Shown here: piece after piece, positions 1-13,392 of the stretch
How positions within the stretch are numbered: the first letter of the stretch is position 1
How the letters are laid out: each line of letters begins with the position of its first letter
Assembly: GCA_023055505.1 (NCBI GenBank)
Contig: JALIRH010000039.1
Location: 744,001-808,000 of the forward strand
Direction: 5' to 3'
Length of the DNA: 64,000 nt
Source of the DNA: Callipepla californica brunnescens
Lineage: Eukaryota; Chordata; Aves; Galliformes; Odontophoridae
Position numbers and translations under genes: made by a program
Notes under the pieces: generated by a model
The model's input: the letters and a program-made list of their open reading frames with translations, nothing else
Told to the model about the DNA's origin: nothing
The model's database searches: none

Positions 1-3000
1 GTGAATCGATCGTCACAGAAGTAAAAACCGTCTCCTATCACAAGGAGTGTTTCACTGCAGTCAACTTCAGTGTTCTTGGCTTCCTATTTGGATCTCAGGC
101 CTCTAAATTATGGCCCCAGACAAAGCTGAGAGCAGACTGAAAATGACCATTGCACTCCTTGTGGCAATCAGAACAGATCCTTTCCCAGCCTGATGAAACA
201 CAGGTCTCATCGTTACATTCATTATTACAGAGTCTCTTCATCTTTGAATCACCTTTACCCTGTTGCCAGGCAATCTGAAAAATATTGATCTCAGTACATC
301 TGTCCTTTTTTGTGGTCAGTTATCCTTCCTCACAGTTTGGGTTTTAGTAACGGGGGGAAAAGACATTAAAATAAATGTTTTAGGAAAATACTAAGCTCAA
401 CAAACATCACTTTAATTAAAAAGGAAATCCTAAACCTTCTTAATGGGCACGTGGAGAATATAAGCTTAATGTAATGAAATTCAATGTATTTCTTTTTCTT
501 CCTTTTATACGAAGACTATGGATGGAATAGATTTAATTTACAGCATTTCTGATAGGTAGGATAATTCATTATGATTTTCCTTGCTCTGCCAAACAGAGTG
601 CTCCTGCTACTTTATGAACAAACACATTTGAAAGAGAGGCAAATACAGCCCTTGATCCCACTGTCCCACTTCTCCACTTATTCCCATTTCCCTTTCATTT
701 CTAAGCTGGCTTCGAAACCTTCTCTTCCAATGCCACCTTCAAGCCTTCCCTACCTGTGCCTCACCTTCCCCCACGTTCCAGAATACCACAGATGAAACAA
801 ACAGCTGCTGTGCCGTCCAAATCTATTTCACAATTTAGATGCACAAGTTTCAATCCCACCTGGAGTTGGTCTCCCTTTCTGGAAAGCAGGCGGTTGTATT
901 TTTCGATGCAAGTGACACACAGAACACAGCAGTATGACAGCACACTGTCAGTCTACCAGGTTTAAACTCCAGATCTTAGATTGACCAACAACCTGTGTGC
1001 CCAGAGACCAGCTGAGGTTAGACCAATCCACACACTGAATAAATGCCACCCTGCATACTGGTGTAAGGTGTAAGGCAACTCCACACTGTTCACAATTATC
1101 TATACGCCCACCTGTTCTTGTCCACTGTGCTTTGCCTTTTTTGTTGCTCTAAATGGACAGCACCAGAGTTTTTAGAGCAGCCCATACTTAGATGGGGCCT
1201 GAAGGTTAAAAGAAGTCCAGAGTGACTTTTTTTAAGACAGAAGTTCACACATTTTCTGATGAGGGTGCTTGAATTGTTCCTATTGTAAACGTGTTTTCAT
1301 CATCAATTATATGAATCCACTGAGAAGACAGGATCTCTCCATACATGCACAGTTTGGGAAAATCTATTCCTTTTGTTTCTTTCTTCCAATTCATCTAATT
1401 CACTAATAGCCAAAGCATGTCTCCTATGAACAGCATGTGGGTTATTGCTTTCCCATTTAGTTATTAAACTCTGAACTTTTAAACTCCCAGATCTCCACTC
1501 CCTACATTTTACTTAGTCCATTTAGTCTCTTTTCCACGGAACTTCTAGCCAGCAGACCATGTAAAGGCTCCACAGGGGTATGTGCTCTCCCAAACATTGG
1601 AAACACAAGGATGTGCAGTGAATGAAAGCTGGGGTTTTGCCATATGGCACCTTGCATGTGTCTTGTGTAAACATGTATGCCTCTATGCCCCAACAAGGAA
1701 TTTTATGTCTGCCTAGCTCAGCAGGCACTATGTATATAAAAAAGGAAAAAACCCACCACCCATACTTCCAGTTGAGCAAAACAAAAATGATTTCCAGCAA
1801 GACGTTGGGCTCAAAGGTTCAGAAGCCTAGAAGAGTCCCCAAGTCAGTAAACACTACAGAAGCTAATTTCTGCAGGGCAGAATCACATGGGGTTATGCAG
1901 AAATGGCAAACATTAACAAACTGTACGAATTAATCATTACTCTGAGAGGCATCAGTCACTGTTCTCCGCTGACATCTTCAGTCCAAGCTAATTTTAACAA
2001 AGAAAACTCAAACTGGTACCACAAACAGGCAAGCATTTCGCCTTCACGGCCTTCTTGTTCACTTCACGCTTGATTCTGAATACAGTAATGGCTTCACTGC
2101 AGCTTAGAATTAACACCACGAGAAAGGGAATTCAAAACAAATAAAACAATCCCCCAAACATACACTGAGAAGAGCAACAGCCTACCCCTATTTTTTTCAT
2201 TTGCTGTTTTCATTGTTTCTCATTTCTTTCTGCCAGGATTTTGGCATTATTTCAAATGTATATTATATTTTATATCAAGTAATTTGCAATGCTGCTTTCT
2301 ATTTCACCAGAACTATGCTTAGGAGTACTCCAAGTAGAATTTACCCTGCTGCACTCACTGCCACAGAACAGACCTTTAGTAGGCTCCCACAACACAGTGT
2401 ACTTCTCTGCACAAACCTGACGACTCAAATACAAAGCTCTTGTTGGTATGTACACCTGTGCTCATAGCTATCCTGATATTTTATCTGCTTTCTTGGATAA
2501 AACACAGAATTCTGACATTAGTGAACCTTCGGTCAGACACAGTGCAATCAGTTTTGGTTATCCTTGCTGCTCTAAACTGTCCCGTGGAAAACACCCAGAA
2601 ATGTTGGTATAGAAGAACTTATTGAATATCCATGCAGAGGTAGGGGTTGCCTCCTCCATAGTCTCATCACTTAACAGCACAGAGTAGAAAACAGAACTTT
2701 CATGAAGGTTCACGCACTTGCACAGTGCCCAGACTCCTGTGCTAACTCCTGAGATTTACAGCACTCTTTCCCCAGACCATCCCAGCTCTCAGAAATTCAT
2801 GAAGGGCATGAAGCCATTCTACCGTGATGATCTAACTGATCCAGTCAAAGTCAGAAAGTAATCCATTCATCATATTTTCCATAGAGGGCCCAGCTCTATT
2901 CCCTAGACTTGCCTACGGTGAGGTGACAGAGTTTGTGAGTAGCACATGTGTAGCACAGAGCTACTTCCAAAGGCAGAATCCAGCAAGAATGTTGGTGTGT

Positions 3001-3683
3001 TTGGTGCACTGTGTTTCTTGTGGGATAGCTGCATTCCATTTAACTACACACAGTTGGATCTAGGGTTTATCTCGCTTCAGCATGTTTCACTTCACTTTGC
3101 AGGCACTGGCTCTTTATTCCACCTGTGTGTGCGTGCAAGATTAAGATACAAGAAGTACCCGGTGTTTTCTTCCTCTGCAGATAACTCTGGACTTTGCTCC
3201 TACCTTTCCTTAGTGACTAATCGGGCTTCGTTTTTCACAGTAAAGTACATTTGCCAGATCACGAATCATCTGTATGAATCTTTTCTTAATAACAGCCAGT
3301 TTTTCCAGAGAACCTTGTTAAATTGTCAACACTGGAGCAGTACAATACTAGAACCATTAATAACTTATAAGACAACAAAATCATTTTCCTACTTCTGCCT
3401 GATATGTGCATAAACAGAGCTCTCAAATTTGAATTATTATTACTCTGCTCTATCATCAGAGTACAAACACTTGTTCAGCCAACAAATTCTGAATGCTTTA
3501 CCTGAGGCTGCCTGGCTGGGTCCTTTAAATCTCTCAGAGTCTGGGGGAGAGAGAAGGACAGTTATTCTGGCTTTGTGTGTGCGTGACTGCAATGCAAGCT
3601 TTGCTAAGAAATAGAATAAAGTCACCAAATTAAACTACTGTGCCTCTAAACTTAATGACCGAGAATGAGTTCTGCTGTCGATG
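1..3683. other. Non-coding DNA, nothing recognised
   Basis: I see no exon, RNA gene or known repeat here. The longest frame (2946..3413, plus, 155 codons) resembles no protein I know and shows no coding-like pattern. A short tandem echo (ggtgtaaggtgtaagg) lies near 1065..1080. The stretch reads as ordinary intronic or intergenic vertebrate DNA. Confidence 0.6.
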
Positions 3684-3722
3684 GGCCTAACTCAATAGGC
3701 ACCACTGAAAACAATGGAGTCC
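3684..3722. repeat. Possible fragment of an old sauropsid palindromic MITE
   Basis: The stretch combines gggcctaactcaataggcac with ctgaaaacaatggagt. This recalls the GCCTAACTCCCATTGAA..TCAATGGGAGT theme of palindromic MITEs that are common in turtles and crocodilians. A clearer relative lies at 56790..56870 in this window. The match is short and diverged, so this is a weak call made from memory of the motif. Confidence 0.25.
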
Positions 3723-6700
3723 CCCAGCGTGTGACCAAAAAAGAAATAAAAACTTTTTAAGGAATGTAGCAACTGCAGAAGCTCAGTAACCACTTATGAA
3801 ACTGAGGGGGGAAAATCAGCCATTTGAATTTTTTGTTTACAGGCAAGAAGGGCTCCAGCAATAGAGTCACTGAGTGTGAGATTTCTGCTGTTTTAATTTA
3901 GCCTTTCTTAGGTTTGCCTTGTTTGGTTTAGCACAAGTTCTGCAGAATACATCTGAACTCTGTGGCTGATCTGCAAAAGGCAGCAGAGTGGGAGTAACTG
4001 AAGCCATCTAAAAACTAAAGAAGCTGGAAGCAGAGTGCATGTGTTATCTGAGCTGCACACTAAGCCATGGCCTTTAAAAGGCTGAAATGATTGCCAAAAG
4101 AGCAGGGTATGGCTCACAAAAACCCGTATTTACCTGGCAGAAACTCCATGTGGTCCTGAGCTAAGAAACTATCTGAGGTGGGAGAAAGGCAAACTTCCCA
4201 AGCATCGGAAAAGGAAAAATCCATGAGTTTTCCTCCTCATTCTCAAAGCTCTTCATCTGCACGGACTCTAGCAGCAAGCAAGAGGAAAGAGAGGAGGGAA
4301 GCGCAGCTCCATAATCACTGCTTTTAACATGATGGAAGCAAGTCTGATTTATTTGCACTGCAACTCATTAGTAGTAGTTGTCCTGAAAGAAAAGCAAGGA
4401 AAGAAGGGTGGAGCAACAACAAATCTGGGCCACTTGTGAGCCCTCTGCTCAGAAGCTCTGAGCTGTTGTGACTTGAGCCACCAAGTCCTCCTGCTGCAGG
4501 GTAACATCACAGAGATACTTCCCACCCCAGCTAAGAAAGCCTAACTTGTTTGGGCGTCCTAGCCTGGATGCAGGGTTAGGCTGGCAAAACTGCACAGAAC
4601 TTGGTGTAAAGGCAAGCCCACGTGTCAGCCATCATGCTGATGGCCACATGCACTTGTATACGCTTAGAAAGCACTAAGCTCTGCAGAAACACCTGTACAT
4701 ATGCTGCAGCAACTAGCTCCCTGCAATAAAGAGTGCCTTCCCAAGGCCTATATCAGGGCACTTCCCTCTTCTCAGTTAGTGCGGAGAAGCAAAGTATCCT
4801 GTTTCTGTGTAACCAAATCCCAGCCATGTATATACAGCTAATGACTGGTTACACCGCACATAATGAAGAGACACGTTTTGCTAACTGCATAGAAAATAAA
4901 CAAGTGAAAAAAGAAAACAATTACTGGCTTTTGTAGGAATCTCCCTTGACCTTCTGGACTCGGCCCCTTGATGCTCAGCCTGCTGTACAGCACAGCCACT
5001 GTTAGGCACGTGCACTGCCTGCTCTGGTTTTGCTTTCCCTTTAATGCCCACTGACATGTCTTGACTTTGTTGCAGAAGATCCCTCTGGTAGCATAAGAAA
5101 TCACCACCGTGGCCTGCTCAGGATCATCCATGGCTTCCTTCCTGACACCCACCTGAGCGAGGTGCAGCTGCGGTAAAGGAATCACTGCCAGCTTTTTAAG
5201 ACACAGGCAGTGTTTGCCTAAGACACAGACATGCCAGAGCTGTGCAGAGCCTCACCCTTCCTTTCCCCCAGCACTGGGGAGCAGACTGTTCTTTATCTAT
5301 ACAGTGAGAACCGTGCACTTCTACCATGTCATACTTCTTAATTGCCACCACACTGGGAATAATCATCTAATTATTCCATACCAGAATGACCAAAAAATGC
5401 AACCTCTGTCTCAGAAAGCTCCCAGCCTCAGGACTGATGGGTCCAAAAGCAGAGCAGAAAGGAATGGCGAGCCTGTGCCACTCAGCACAGTAACAGCAGC
5501 CTTGGCAAAACTCTCATTCCATGTATGTTACATCTGCATCATGGACCAAACACAGCAGCCTTGTGACACAGAGCAGCCAACTGTACACCAACATGCCAAG
5601 GTCTGCCCCTGCAACCTGCACACTTCCACAGCAGAGCTGTTCAAAAAGAAGGAAAACAGGTCCCTCCTAAACACGCACACACACCTGCTGACCTGTGTCT
5701 CCCTCTGCTCTTCCACAAAGGTAAACTCTGTGTCACAGCAGTGTCCTCAGACCTGACACGGTAACCTGCACAGCTCTGTGTGTGTGGACACTGTGGGCTC
5801 CCTCCTCCAGGGAAGCGGTAACAAACGAGCTGTTTCATCACATTTGGACAGGGCCATTTTATATGCAGAGGTGGAAGGAAAAATGAAAAATAAAAAAAAA
5901 GAGGGACACAGGCTGACAAGTGGTTGGTGGCGATAATGACCCCAGTCAGAGTCCTCGTGTTCCTACAAAAAAACTCTTGACAAACCCCAGCATCTGGTAG
6001 TTCAGCTGTGGGTTTCCGCTGTTTATTTTTCTATCCCAGTGCTCTCATCCCTATGCACTGCCTGTGCCCGCCTCTGTTAAGCATTCCAAGTTCTACAGAG
6101 CACAATTGAAAGAATAAAAACCCCAGGCTCAGCACCAGGCACGTACAGAAAAAAAAAGTAAACTGCTTAAATCCTTCCTTACGTTGAGGAGAACACAGGC
6201 AGTAATCCCCCACCACCACCCTGAGGTGAATGCAAGCTAGGAGCACCGAGCCTGGCAGTCTCTTCTGAATTGGAGAATGTATGCACCAACGTCAGGTTTG
6301 TTTTTTTCTAACACCATGATGTCCATGATGCACGGGGAGAAGCAGTTACTTTGATGAGCTGTCCAAGGCAAGATTGTTTCTGAGCTCTTAATTTCAAAGA
6401 GCTTGGCCCTTTCTCTATTTCTCTCCTCCCCCTTCACCTTCACACTGCTACTTTCAATTACAAAACCAAACACGACTCTACTCTGCTGACTACTGTCTGC
6501 CTATCACTGCTAAAAATTTGGTCTCTGACATCATCTCATGGATGTTAAGTATCAAAGGCGGCTCCACGCAGATAAAAAGCAGATCCTGGTACCTTCAGCT
6601 TGCTACATGCTTTCACTCTTTGAACAGTTCTATCACAAAGTCTGTAAATATAAGCTTCACCTCAGTCTTACATTTCTCAGTCTTCACCTCGTACCTGGGT

Positions 6701-8030
6701 GTTGTAAACTCCTTCTGCAGAACATCTTTAAGGCAATGCCTTTCCCACTATCTGTATTGTCAGTATTTCCATCCAGCTCCCCATTGCCCTGTTCTTGTGT
6801 TGCTAATACATCCTTTTATATGATCTTTACTCACATAATATTTCCCTGCTGATAAGCATTCAGACTACTGCAGGAAAAGCTTAATATACAGTGAGTGACA
6901 GCAGGGATGGAAAAATGCAAGATGAGGAAAGGCTGTTCTTACAAATAAAAAGAACCGCTTTTGCAACCGCAATTAAAAAACACAGGGACTATAGGGACCC
7001 TGAGCAGTGTGTGCACTTACAGCTCTGGTCAAACTACAACACGGTGCTGGCTGCACCGACCTGCCTGCAATTGCTGTTTTCCCACTCTGACAACCACAAG
7101 CATCAGCACTGGGGAAGGAGCAGTGGTCAGAGGATGAAGTCCAGGCTGGAGAGAAGCCCAAAGTTGTGGCTCTGCTCCTCTGTGCTAAAGGGAGAGCAGA
7201 AGTGTCCCTGCAGACGCTTACCCTGCAAGGTGTCTGGCAAAGCCCCAGGGGCTGCTGATGTCTCACGATCATGAACGCTCCCAAACTCTGAAAGCAACTT
7301 GAAAAACTCTTCAGAGAAATGCCCCATTGTTAATCAGCCTGCCGCCAGTGCTGTTAACTGTCACTGGTGGTAACCACAGATCTGTACTCAGTGACTATTT
7401 GTTTTCTTTCATTATTACTCTCTTCGTATAAAAGTTACCTTAGTGCTGTGCTCATAGCTAGAACAAGAACATTCCCAATTCCAACTTCCAAACTGTTTTT
7501 GCTTTTGCGTGATATTGAAAGCAGATGTATCAAATTGAACTTTTTCTTTTTGCAACATACTGTAAATGTTTTTAAAATGTGACTCTAGTACAACTCATGT
7601 CAAACAGTCAAACTCAAGGTAAAGAGCGCTGCCAAAACCAGAAGACAAATGGAGTTTAAAATCAGCTCTGACAGATTAAATGGAGACACTTTGAAGCCAT
7701 AAATCAGATGGCCACTCTCGAGGAAGTTAATAATGGATGTATCTTTTCTTGGTATTTCTTATCTCAAAGACAAACAGAAAAACAAGCCAACATAATTTGC
7801 TGCAAAAGCAAATTTGTACCTCAGTCTTTAAAACAGTTCACCCGAGCAGCAGTGAAAGTATGAGCAAGTTCATCTCCCAATATTTGCTTGTTCTGAAGAC
7901 AGATGAAAAACTAATATTTGCATGTAAGACACACAACTTCCCAGTGCTTGGAATCATTGTCTAAAATAAACACTTGCCACTAGCACATTTTCCATATTGT
8001 GCACATTCATAAACCAAAGATATCTGGATT
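3723..8030. other. Non-coding DNA with one unrecognised open frame
   Basis: No exon or repeat is recognised. The frame at 5214..5756 (plus, 180 codons) opens with TTG rather than ATG. It is rich in Cys, His, Ser and Thr without spacing that suggests a domain, and matches nothing I know. An A-rich run lies near 5879..5901. I take all of it as non-coding. Confidence 0.55.
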
Positions 8031-8065
8031 TATACATATATATATGTGTGTGTGTATTATTGTTA
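8031..8065. repeat. TA/TG alternating microsatellite followed by ATT/GTT repeats
   Basis: The sequence runs through tatacatatatatatg into a short (TG)n and then ATT/GTT units. The first ~27 bases alternate pyrimidine and purine. It is a simple-sequence repeat, likely polymorphic in length. Confidence 0.85.
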
Positions 8066-8194
8066 TTATTTTAATGAGAAAATTCATTTCTGTTTCCAAC
8101 TGTTTGTTTTAGATAAAATTGTGCTCCAGAAGAGAAAGAGCAGGAGGATGTACATTTTGCATTTAAGACATTATTCTACCCCCTGTGCAATCTG

Positions 8195-8240
8195 GTTGGT
8201 TATCTTGGGTTAATTTCTTCACATGTAAAATGATGCATGC
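8195..8240 (+). repeat. Weak MIR/CORE-SINE-like fragment
   Basis: The words cttgggttaatttcttcaca and gtaaaatgatg resemble the CTTGGG..TTAATTTCTTCA..TGTAAAATGGGGAT segment of MIR-type SINEs in the sense orientation. Only about 45 bases can be matched, so chance similarity is possible. Confidence 0.3.
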
Positions 8241-11200
8241 AAATAAAAGCAAACCAAAACAAAGAAGGCAGAGCAAAATGTTTTCCAAGCTTTGCAAACA
8301 GAGTGCTTACAGTGTTTATACAAATAGTAAAGTCTGGCTAAAATAAGCATCTGACAGCTCTGCGTGGCTCTGAGACACATGACTCCTATTTGCCAGTTAT
8401 TCCATGTAGGCAGAAGTGGGTGCCCAGGCTGAGCCCTGCTGAAATCCCTGGGGTGATGCATGAACACAAAGTTTTGCTTGCACACATGCTGTTGCTGGAT
8501 TGGATCTCTGTGCTGTGCACTCCATTCCATGCTCACTCAACACGCCCCAACTGAAGCTGGACAAATCTAGATAGAAAGTGTCCTGAAGGAATTAGTTACT
8601 ACAGAATTCATAATTAGCAGAGGCCTTGGAAATTTGTGTGTTAAAACACAACTTTCATCCCTAGGCTTCTTTTTGATGTTGTTGTTGTTTGTTTGTTTTT
8701 TGTATTACAAATAAAGTTCCAAAACGTTCTGGCTTGGACATCAGTGTACTTCCTAAGGACAGCAAGGTCTAGCCAAAGCACAGCACCTGACAGCTTCCCC
8801 TGCAAGGATTAAATGAGGGCATCCCTGTGACAGCAGCCTCTTAAATTTCAAATCAGGAGGCAGAAGTTGGGAATTGCATGTCTATCTGTAAATGTGTGAG
8901 CATCCAAACAAACATTGACACTGGGGCATACTGCATGGGTTCAGGACTCTCCGTAGATGTTAATACCATTGCAATACTCTACACACATGGAGATATAAAA
9001 CTCTCTTCTGATCAACTAGTGACCCATTAAAACGGTTCTTATGTTTCTCTTAAATAACCGTTCTGTAGAACAAAATCAGGAATGAACCTTAAATGAACCA
9101 GATTTCTTTTGAAATTGCAGTCTGGGATTAAAACAGACAACGTTTTCTTCCAATTGCTTAACAAAGCAGCATCTAAGTGATCTCATACATTAATTTCTCT
9201 TGATTCTTATAAACACAATCCCGCTATGTTTTCATAATTGCAGTGTGTGCAGTACCCCGACTTCAGCACCACACAGCTGCAGGACGAGCCTTGAGGGGCT
9301 GGCAGGGGATGGCAGAACAGAGGGGATGGGCTCAGCCACGCTGAGAGCCTGTCACCGACATCTGGATCTAAGGCAGGTTCAGTGCAAAGTATTGCATAGG
9401 CAATTTCTATTAAATAGGATAAATCTTTCTGCTTTGATCCTGATGTAAAACTGGTACTCCGAGCACAAGGCATTCAGCATCACCAGTCGCACTAATTCAG
9501 CATGCAACATCAACCAGCTTTTGTAAATTCATCTAATCCAGAGATATTAGCATTTAAATGACAGACACTTGAGTTTTTTAATCCTACCACACAGCTCTCT
9601 ATCTAAGCCAAGTTCCTCTGGAATTCAACAAGATGCCTTGAGGCTTGTGAAAGTCACTCCATAAATCAACGGGAAGAAGGGGAAAAATCCACAACAGAGA
9701 CAAGCAGGACTTGTTTTCTTCATAAGATGGCTTTGACCACAGTTTGTGCTACCACATTCTTCTGCCCTTTAGAACATTATATTTGAGTTAAGACCAGGAT
9801 TTTAGCCAATGTAAGGGTTTCCTTGGCGAGTTCTTATCTTTTGAGACAGTTCACGCTATTGTATGGATCTCTGAAGTGAACAAAACGTCCCTGAACAATG
9901 CACTCTGTAAAATAAACCCACCACTGAGAGATGCCGTGCCTTGCCGACAGGCAGTGCAAGTACTCCAGGCCCCATTTCATTAGCACCAAAATTAATCACT
10001 GTGTTACACCGAAACCTCCTCAGCATCCCTGGTTTAAACTATTTTATAGATACAGCAGTCAAAGGCAAAACTGGGAACACAAAACGTTCCTTCTACAAAC
10101 ACTGCTGCTTAGTAACCCGGTATTTTTAATAACCCAGCACTCTAAATTCAGCTTGTCAGTGTGTGACTACAGCACAAGACACTAATGTATTTTGAGGCCA
10201 GCTTCCCAATTTGCACTGTACTGTGTACAGAGTTGTTCTTCATAGCAATCCAGTGACATGATCAGCTGGGATAAAGACAGGAAGCCAAGTACTTGCTCAT
10301 TATGCTTATCGCCATGTGCCCAGAATCCTCAGTACTAAAGCAAATTTCCTTCTGCAAGTGATGTACAAATATGAAACAAGACAGGCAGGCCATGCCTGCA
10401 GACTATTTACATCACAGAACATGAGACTACAAAAGGTACAGAGGGACAGCTCGTTGGAAAAATAACACAGCCCCCATAACCCTGCTGAAATACCCTTCCA
10501 GCTGCTCGTAGTACCCTCCCCATCCCACTGCACTGCTTCCTCAACTGTTAAAAAACCTCTATCTTCCTTCAGAGGGCCCTGGAATAGTTGCTTTAGCTGA
10601 AGCACCTGGGTTTGTACAAAGGGAAAAGTGATTTTTATAAAATCAAACATGGCTTTTCAAAGACATCTGTATTCCTTCCAGAGATATGCAAACATCTGGG
10701 GATGAGATTTATATGGGTAATGAATTTTCATAAATTAAGAACAGTGGACCAAGTTCCCTCTGAAACACGAGAATGTCATGTAGAATCAAGCACTGAATTC
10801 TGAGCTCTCCCAGACATAATCGTTCACATTTTCTTATAAGCTAATCATGAGAGAAAATTTAAAGTACTTAGCAGAACAAATCCTGACCCTGCAGGCAAAG
10901 TCTTTGAAGTCTATTAATTTTTTTACCTAAGATACAACCAAATCAGAACTGAGTATGAGAACTGGGATTACGCTCATTATTTTTACCTTGATTATACCTA
11001 TTGAAATTGCCACTATTTTCCCTCCAGCACTTTTGTCTGTAAGAGAATGCTACTTCACCTCATTGCTACCCCTCTGTTCAGCAGCCCAAAAAGTTGTGCT
11101 CATTTGGTAACACACCATTCCTAGCCCAGAAGGATGTACTGTCCTTGCAAGGATAAGCTCAGTTCTATCTGCTCCTACTAGGCCAAAGGGATGGCAAGAC

Positions 11201-12214
11201 TTGCTGTCTTGCCAGGAAAACATGACGTCCAAAAGCTGACACTTTCTGTGACCCTGACCCTCTAAGGTATGTTACATCTTGTTCTCCAGCCATCAAATTT
11301 TACGCCTATTGTGTAATTTTTTAGCAGTGACGCCTTCAGAAGATACTGAAGAACACAGTTTTATTGCAGCATGACATGCACCAAAATCAAAGTTGGGGCG
11401 GGCCTCAGTTTAATCAAAAACAAAACAACAAAAGCACACTTAAATGCCGTTTATAGAGCTCAGTTTCCACAGACAATTCTGAGCATTTCACTGCTAAGAG
11501 TTTCATGAGGAGTCTCCACTGAAGCATTTACATAAACAGAACTCTGCTAAAAGTCTGCAAGACAAAGTCTCTTTAGAATTTTCTCTCTCCTTTTGGACCA
11601 TCTGAGGTTGCTCTACTGATCCCTTAAGGCTGCTGGAAGAAAACTTTACCATCATTACATTATCACGCTGTTCCTGCAAGTAAGACTGATTAACCTGAAT
11701 CTAATCAGAGCAGTAAGACTACGGGCTCAATGTCCACAGAAGGGTTTATATGACAGCTACCATTTATCAAAGGAGCATCACAGCAATAGACTCAAACATA
11801 ACAAAATGCAAAAATAGCGCATCCTGCCAAAGCGATCCTTTTCCTGAAGTTTTCATTTTGTAGGTATTTCAGCATATGGCCTAAAATGATCAATTCCCCA
11901 GATGCTTTTAAAACTCTCAAAATAATTCTTAGTTAAAGCCAATGGAGCCAGAGTTTCCATGGATGCTTCAGTACTGTAGCATCATGGCAATCTTTTAGGC
12001 TTCCCAATTAAGCTCAATGCTTCTATCACAGCTGATGTCTTCTACGACTGTTTTCTTGGGGTTCCTTGATTACGTTTAAGGCACTTTTAGACCTCCCTTC
12101 AACAGTGTAAGGTTTATCTGCAAACACTGCATGGCCTGTGCCCACTTCATGGCCTGGAAGTTAGGGTCGTCCTTGGATTAGAGAGGCAACTGAAATGTTG
12201 GAGGTAATAGTTCA
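8241..12214. other. Non-coding DNA, nothing recognised
   Basis: A GTT/GTTT-rich simple stretch lies at 8669..8703. Otherwise I see no repeat family, exon or RNA gene. Frames are all short (114 codons or fewer) and unrecognised. Confidence 0.6.
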
Positions 12215-12345
12215 TATTTTGGGTGGCTCTTGGGCAAGCCATTGAATTCAGCCTATGCTTTACAACTTTCTGGTAAAAAGGGAGTACACTTCTGCGTCTC
12301 AAAGAAATTCTGTTAAAATAAATATATTAAGGGCTGAGAGACAGC
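12215..12345 (+). repeat. MIR/CORE-SINE-like fragment, sense orientation
   Basis: The order of landmarks follows the MIR consensus as I remember it. First comes cttgggcaag (the CTTGGGCAAGT block), then a tract in the place of the CTGTAAAATGGG block (tggtaaaaagggagtac). Last is an attctgttaaaataaatata segment in the place of TTGTGAGGATTAAATA. It is diverged and lacks the tRNA-like head. Old amniote SINE remnants of this kind occur in birds as ancient leftovers. Confidence 0.4.
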
Positions 12346-13267
12346 CACGTTCAATCAGGTTATAAAATCCCCTTGGATGGAGAAGTTACTGTAAAAGTTA
12401 CTGGCTAGCCCTCCCTATCTCAATGCAGTAGATAACTGCTAGGAAGACCTAATTCAAAGCTTCCACAAGAAGTATCTTAAAATACAGCCGAATGCACAGG
12501 GGACTGCATGATCTTTGTCAGGGAGAAGTCTGGATAATTCAAAGAGGCTCCAGAACTGCATTTATCTTTTGGGATACTCACTGGAGCCAAGCCTGAACTC
12601 TGACTCTCCTAAGCCTCTGCTGTCACAGACAGACGGGAGAAAGCTTGGGGATTGATTCTAAATGAAAAAGAAAGGATCTTCAGAAGGATCACAGGGAATC
12701 ACTAACACAAGCATCACTCACAGATGAGGATGCCTCCTATCACAAATAAGCTGATGCAAAGGCAAAAAGAAAGGTAGAAAGTAGGTTCTTCAAGGTTGGT
12801 TCTATACCTTCTCCAGTTTGTCCTCATTTTTGGCAAACAAGCTCTGACTGCACTTTCTCATGTGCTTCAAGAATCATCCTCCAAACTGATGCCCATTTAG
12901 GGAAAGGGCATGTAGTCAGAACCTTGCAGGATTTTGTGCTCAGAATATAGGAAGGCTGAAAAACCATCTGAGAATGATGGTTTTGATAAGGCAAATTATT
13001 ATCTCAAGCCAAGGAGCAGACAGAAACAGGGGACTATGCAGTTAGCCTGAATGCTCAATCAATTCTGAATCTTGGACCTTGTGAAAGTCAAGCCAAAGAC
13101 AATTATTTGATGCATTTTGTTGCATGTCAGATTACGGCCATTTCCCATTCTCCTTGAATTCTGTACTATTCACATTTTCAAGGTTATATCCACAGGAAAT
13201 AACAGTAGGAAGAGATAAAAGGATGGGAAAGAAAAGGAGTTATTCTTGGAAAAGCTGTGAAGTTGCA

Positions 13268-13392
13268 TAAAATAAAATAAATAAAATAAAATAAAATATA
13301 AATAATAAATAAAATAAAATAAAAATAATAAATAATAAAATAAAATATAAATAATAATAAAATAAAATAAAATAAATAAAATAAAATAAAAA
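13268..13392. repeat. AAAAT/AAAT/AAT microsatellite (~125 bp)
   Basis: This is an almost pure run of A and T made of mixed taaaa, taaa and taa units with no G or C. The minus-strand reading across it gives a meaningless Phe/Leu/Tyr/Ile-rich open frame, an artefact of the repeat. Length polymorphism and slippage are likely. Confidence 0.95.

Noticed and set aside
2946..3413. 155-codon plus-strand frame
   Set aside because: Unrecognised; composition looks like translated non-coding DNA.
4131..4190. Minus-strand 39-base candidate exon with a pyrimidine-rich acceptor and CAG/GTAAAT donor
   Set aside because: One of several such pairings; nothing recognisable is encoded.
5214..5756. 180-codon plus-strand open frame
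   Set aside because: It starts with TTG, has no recognisable domain, shows no splice-site context and is of a length expected by chance in this much sequence.
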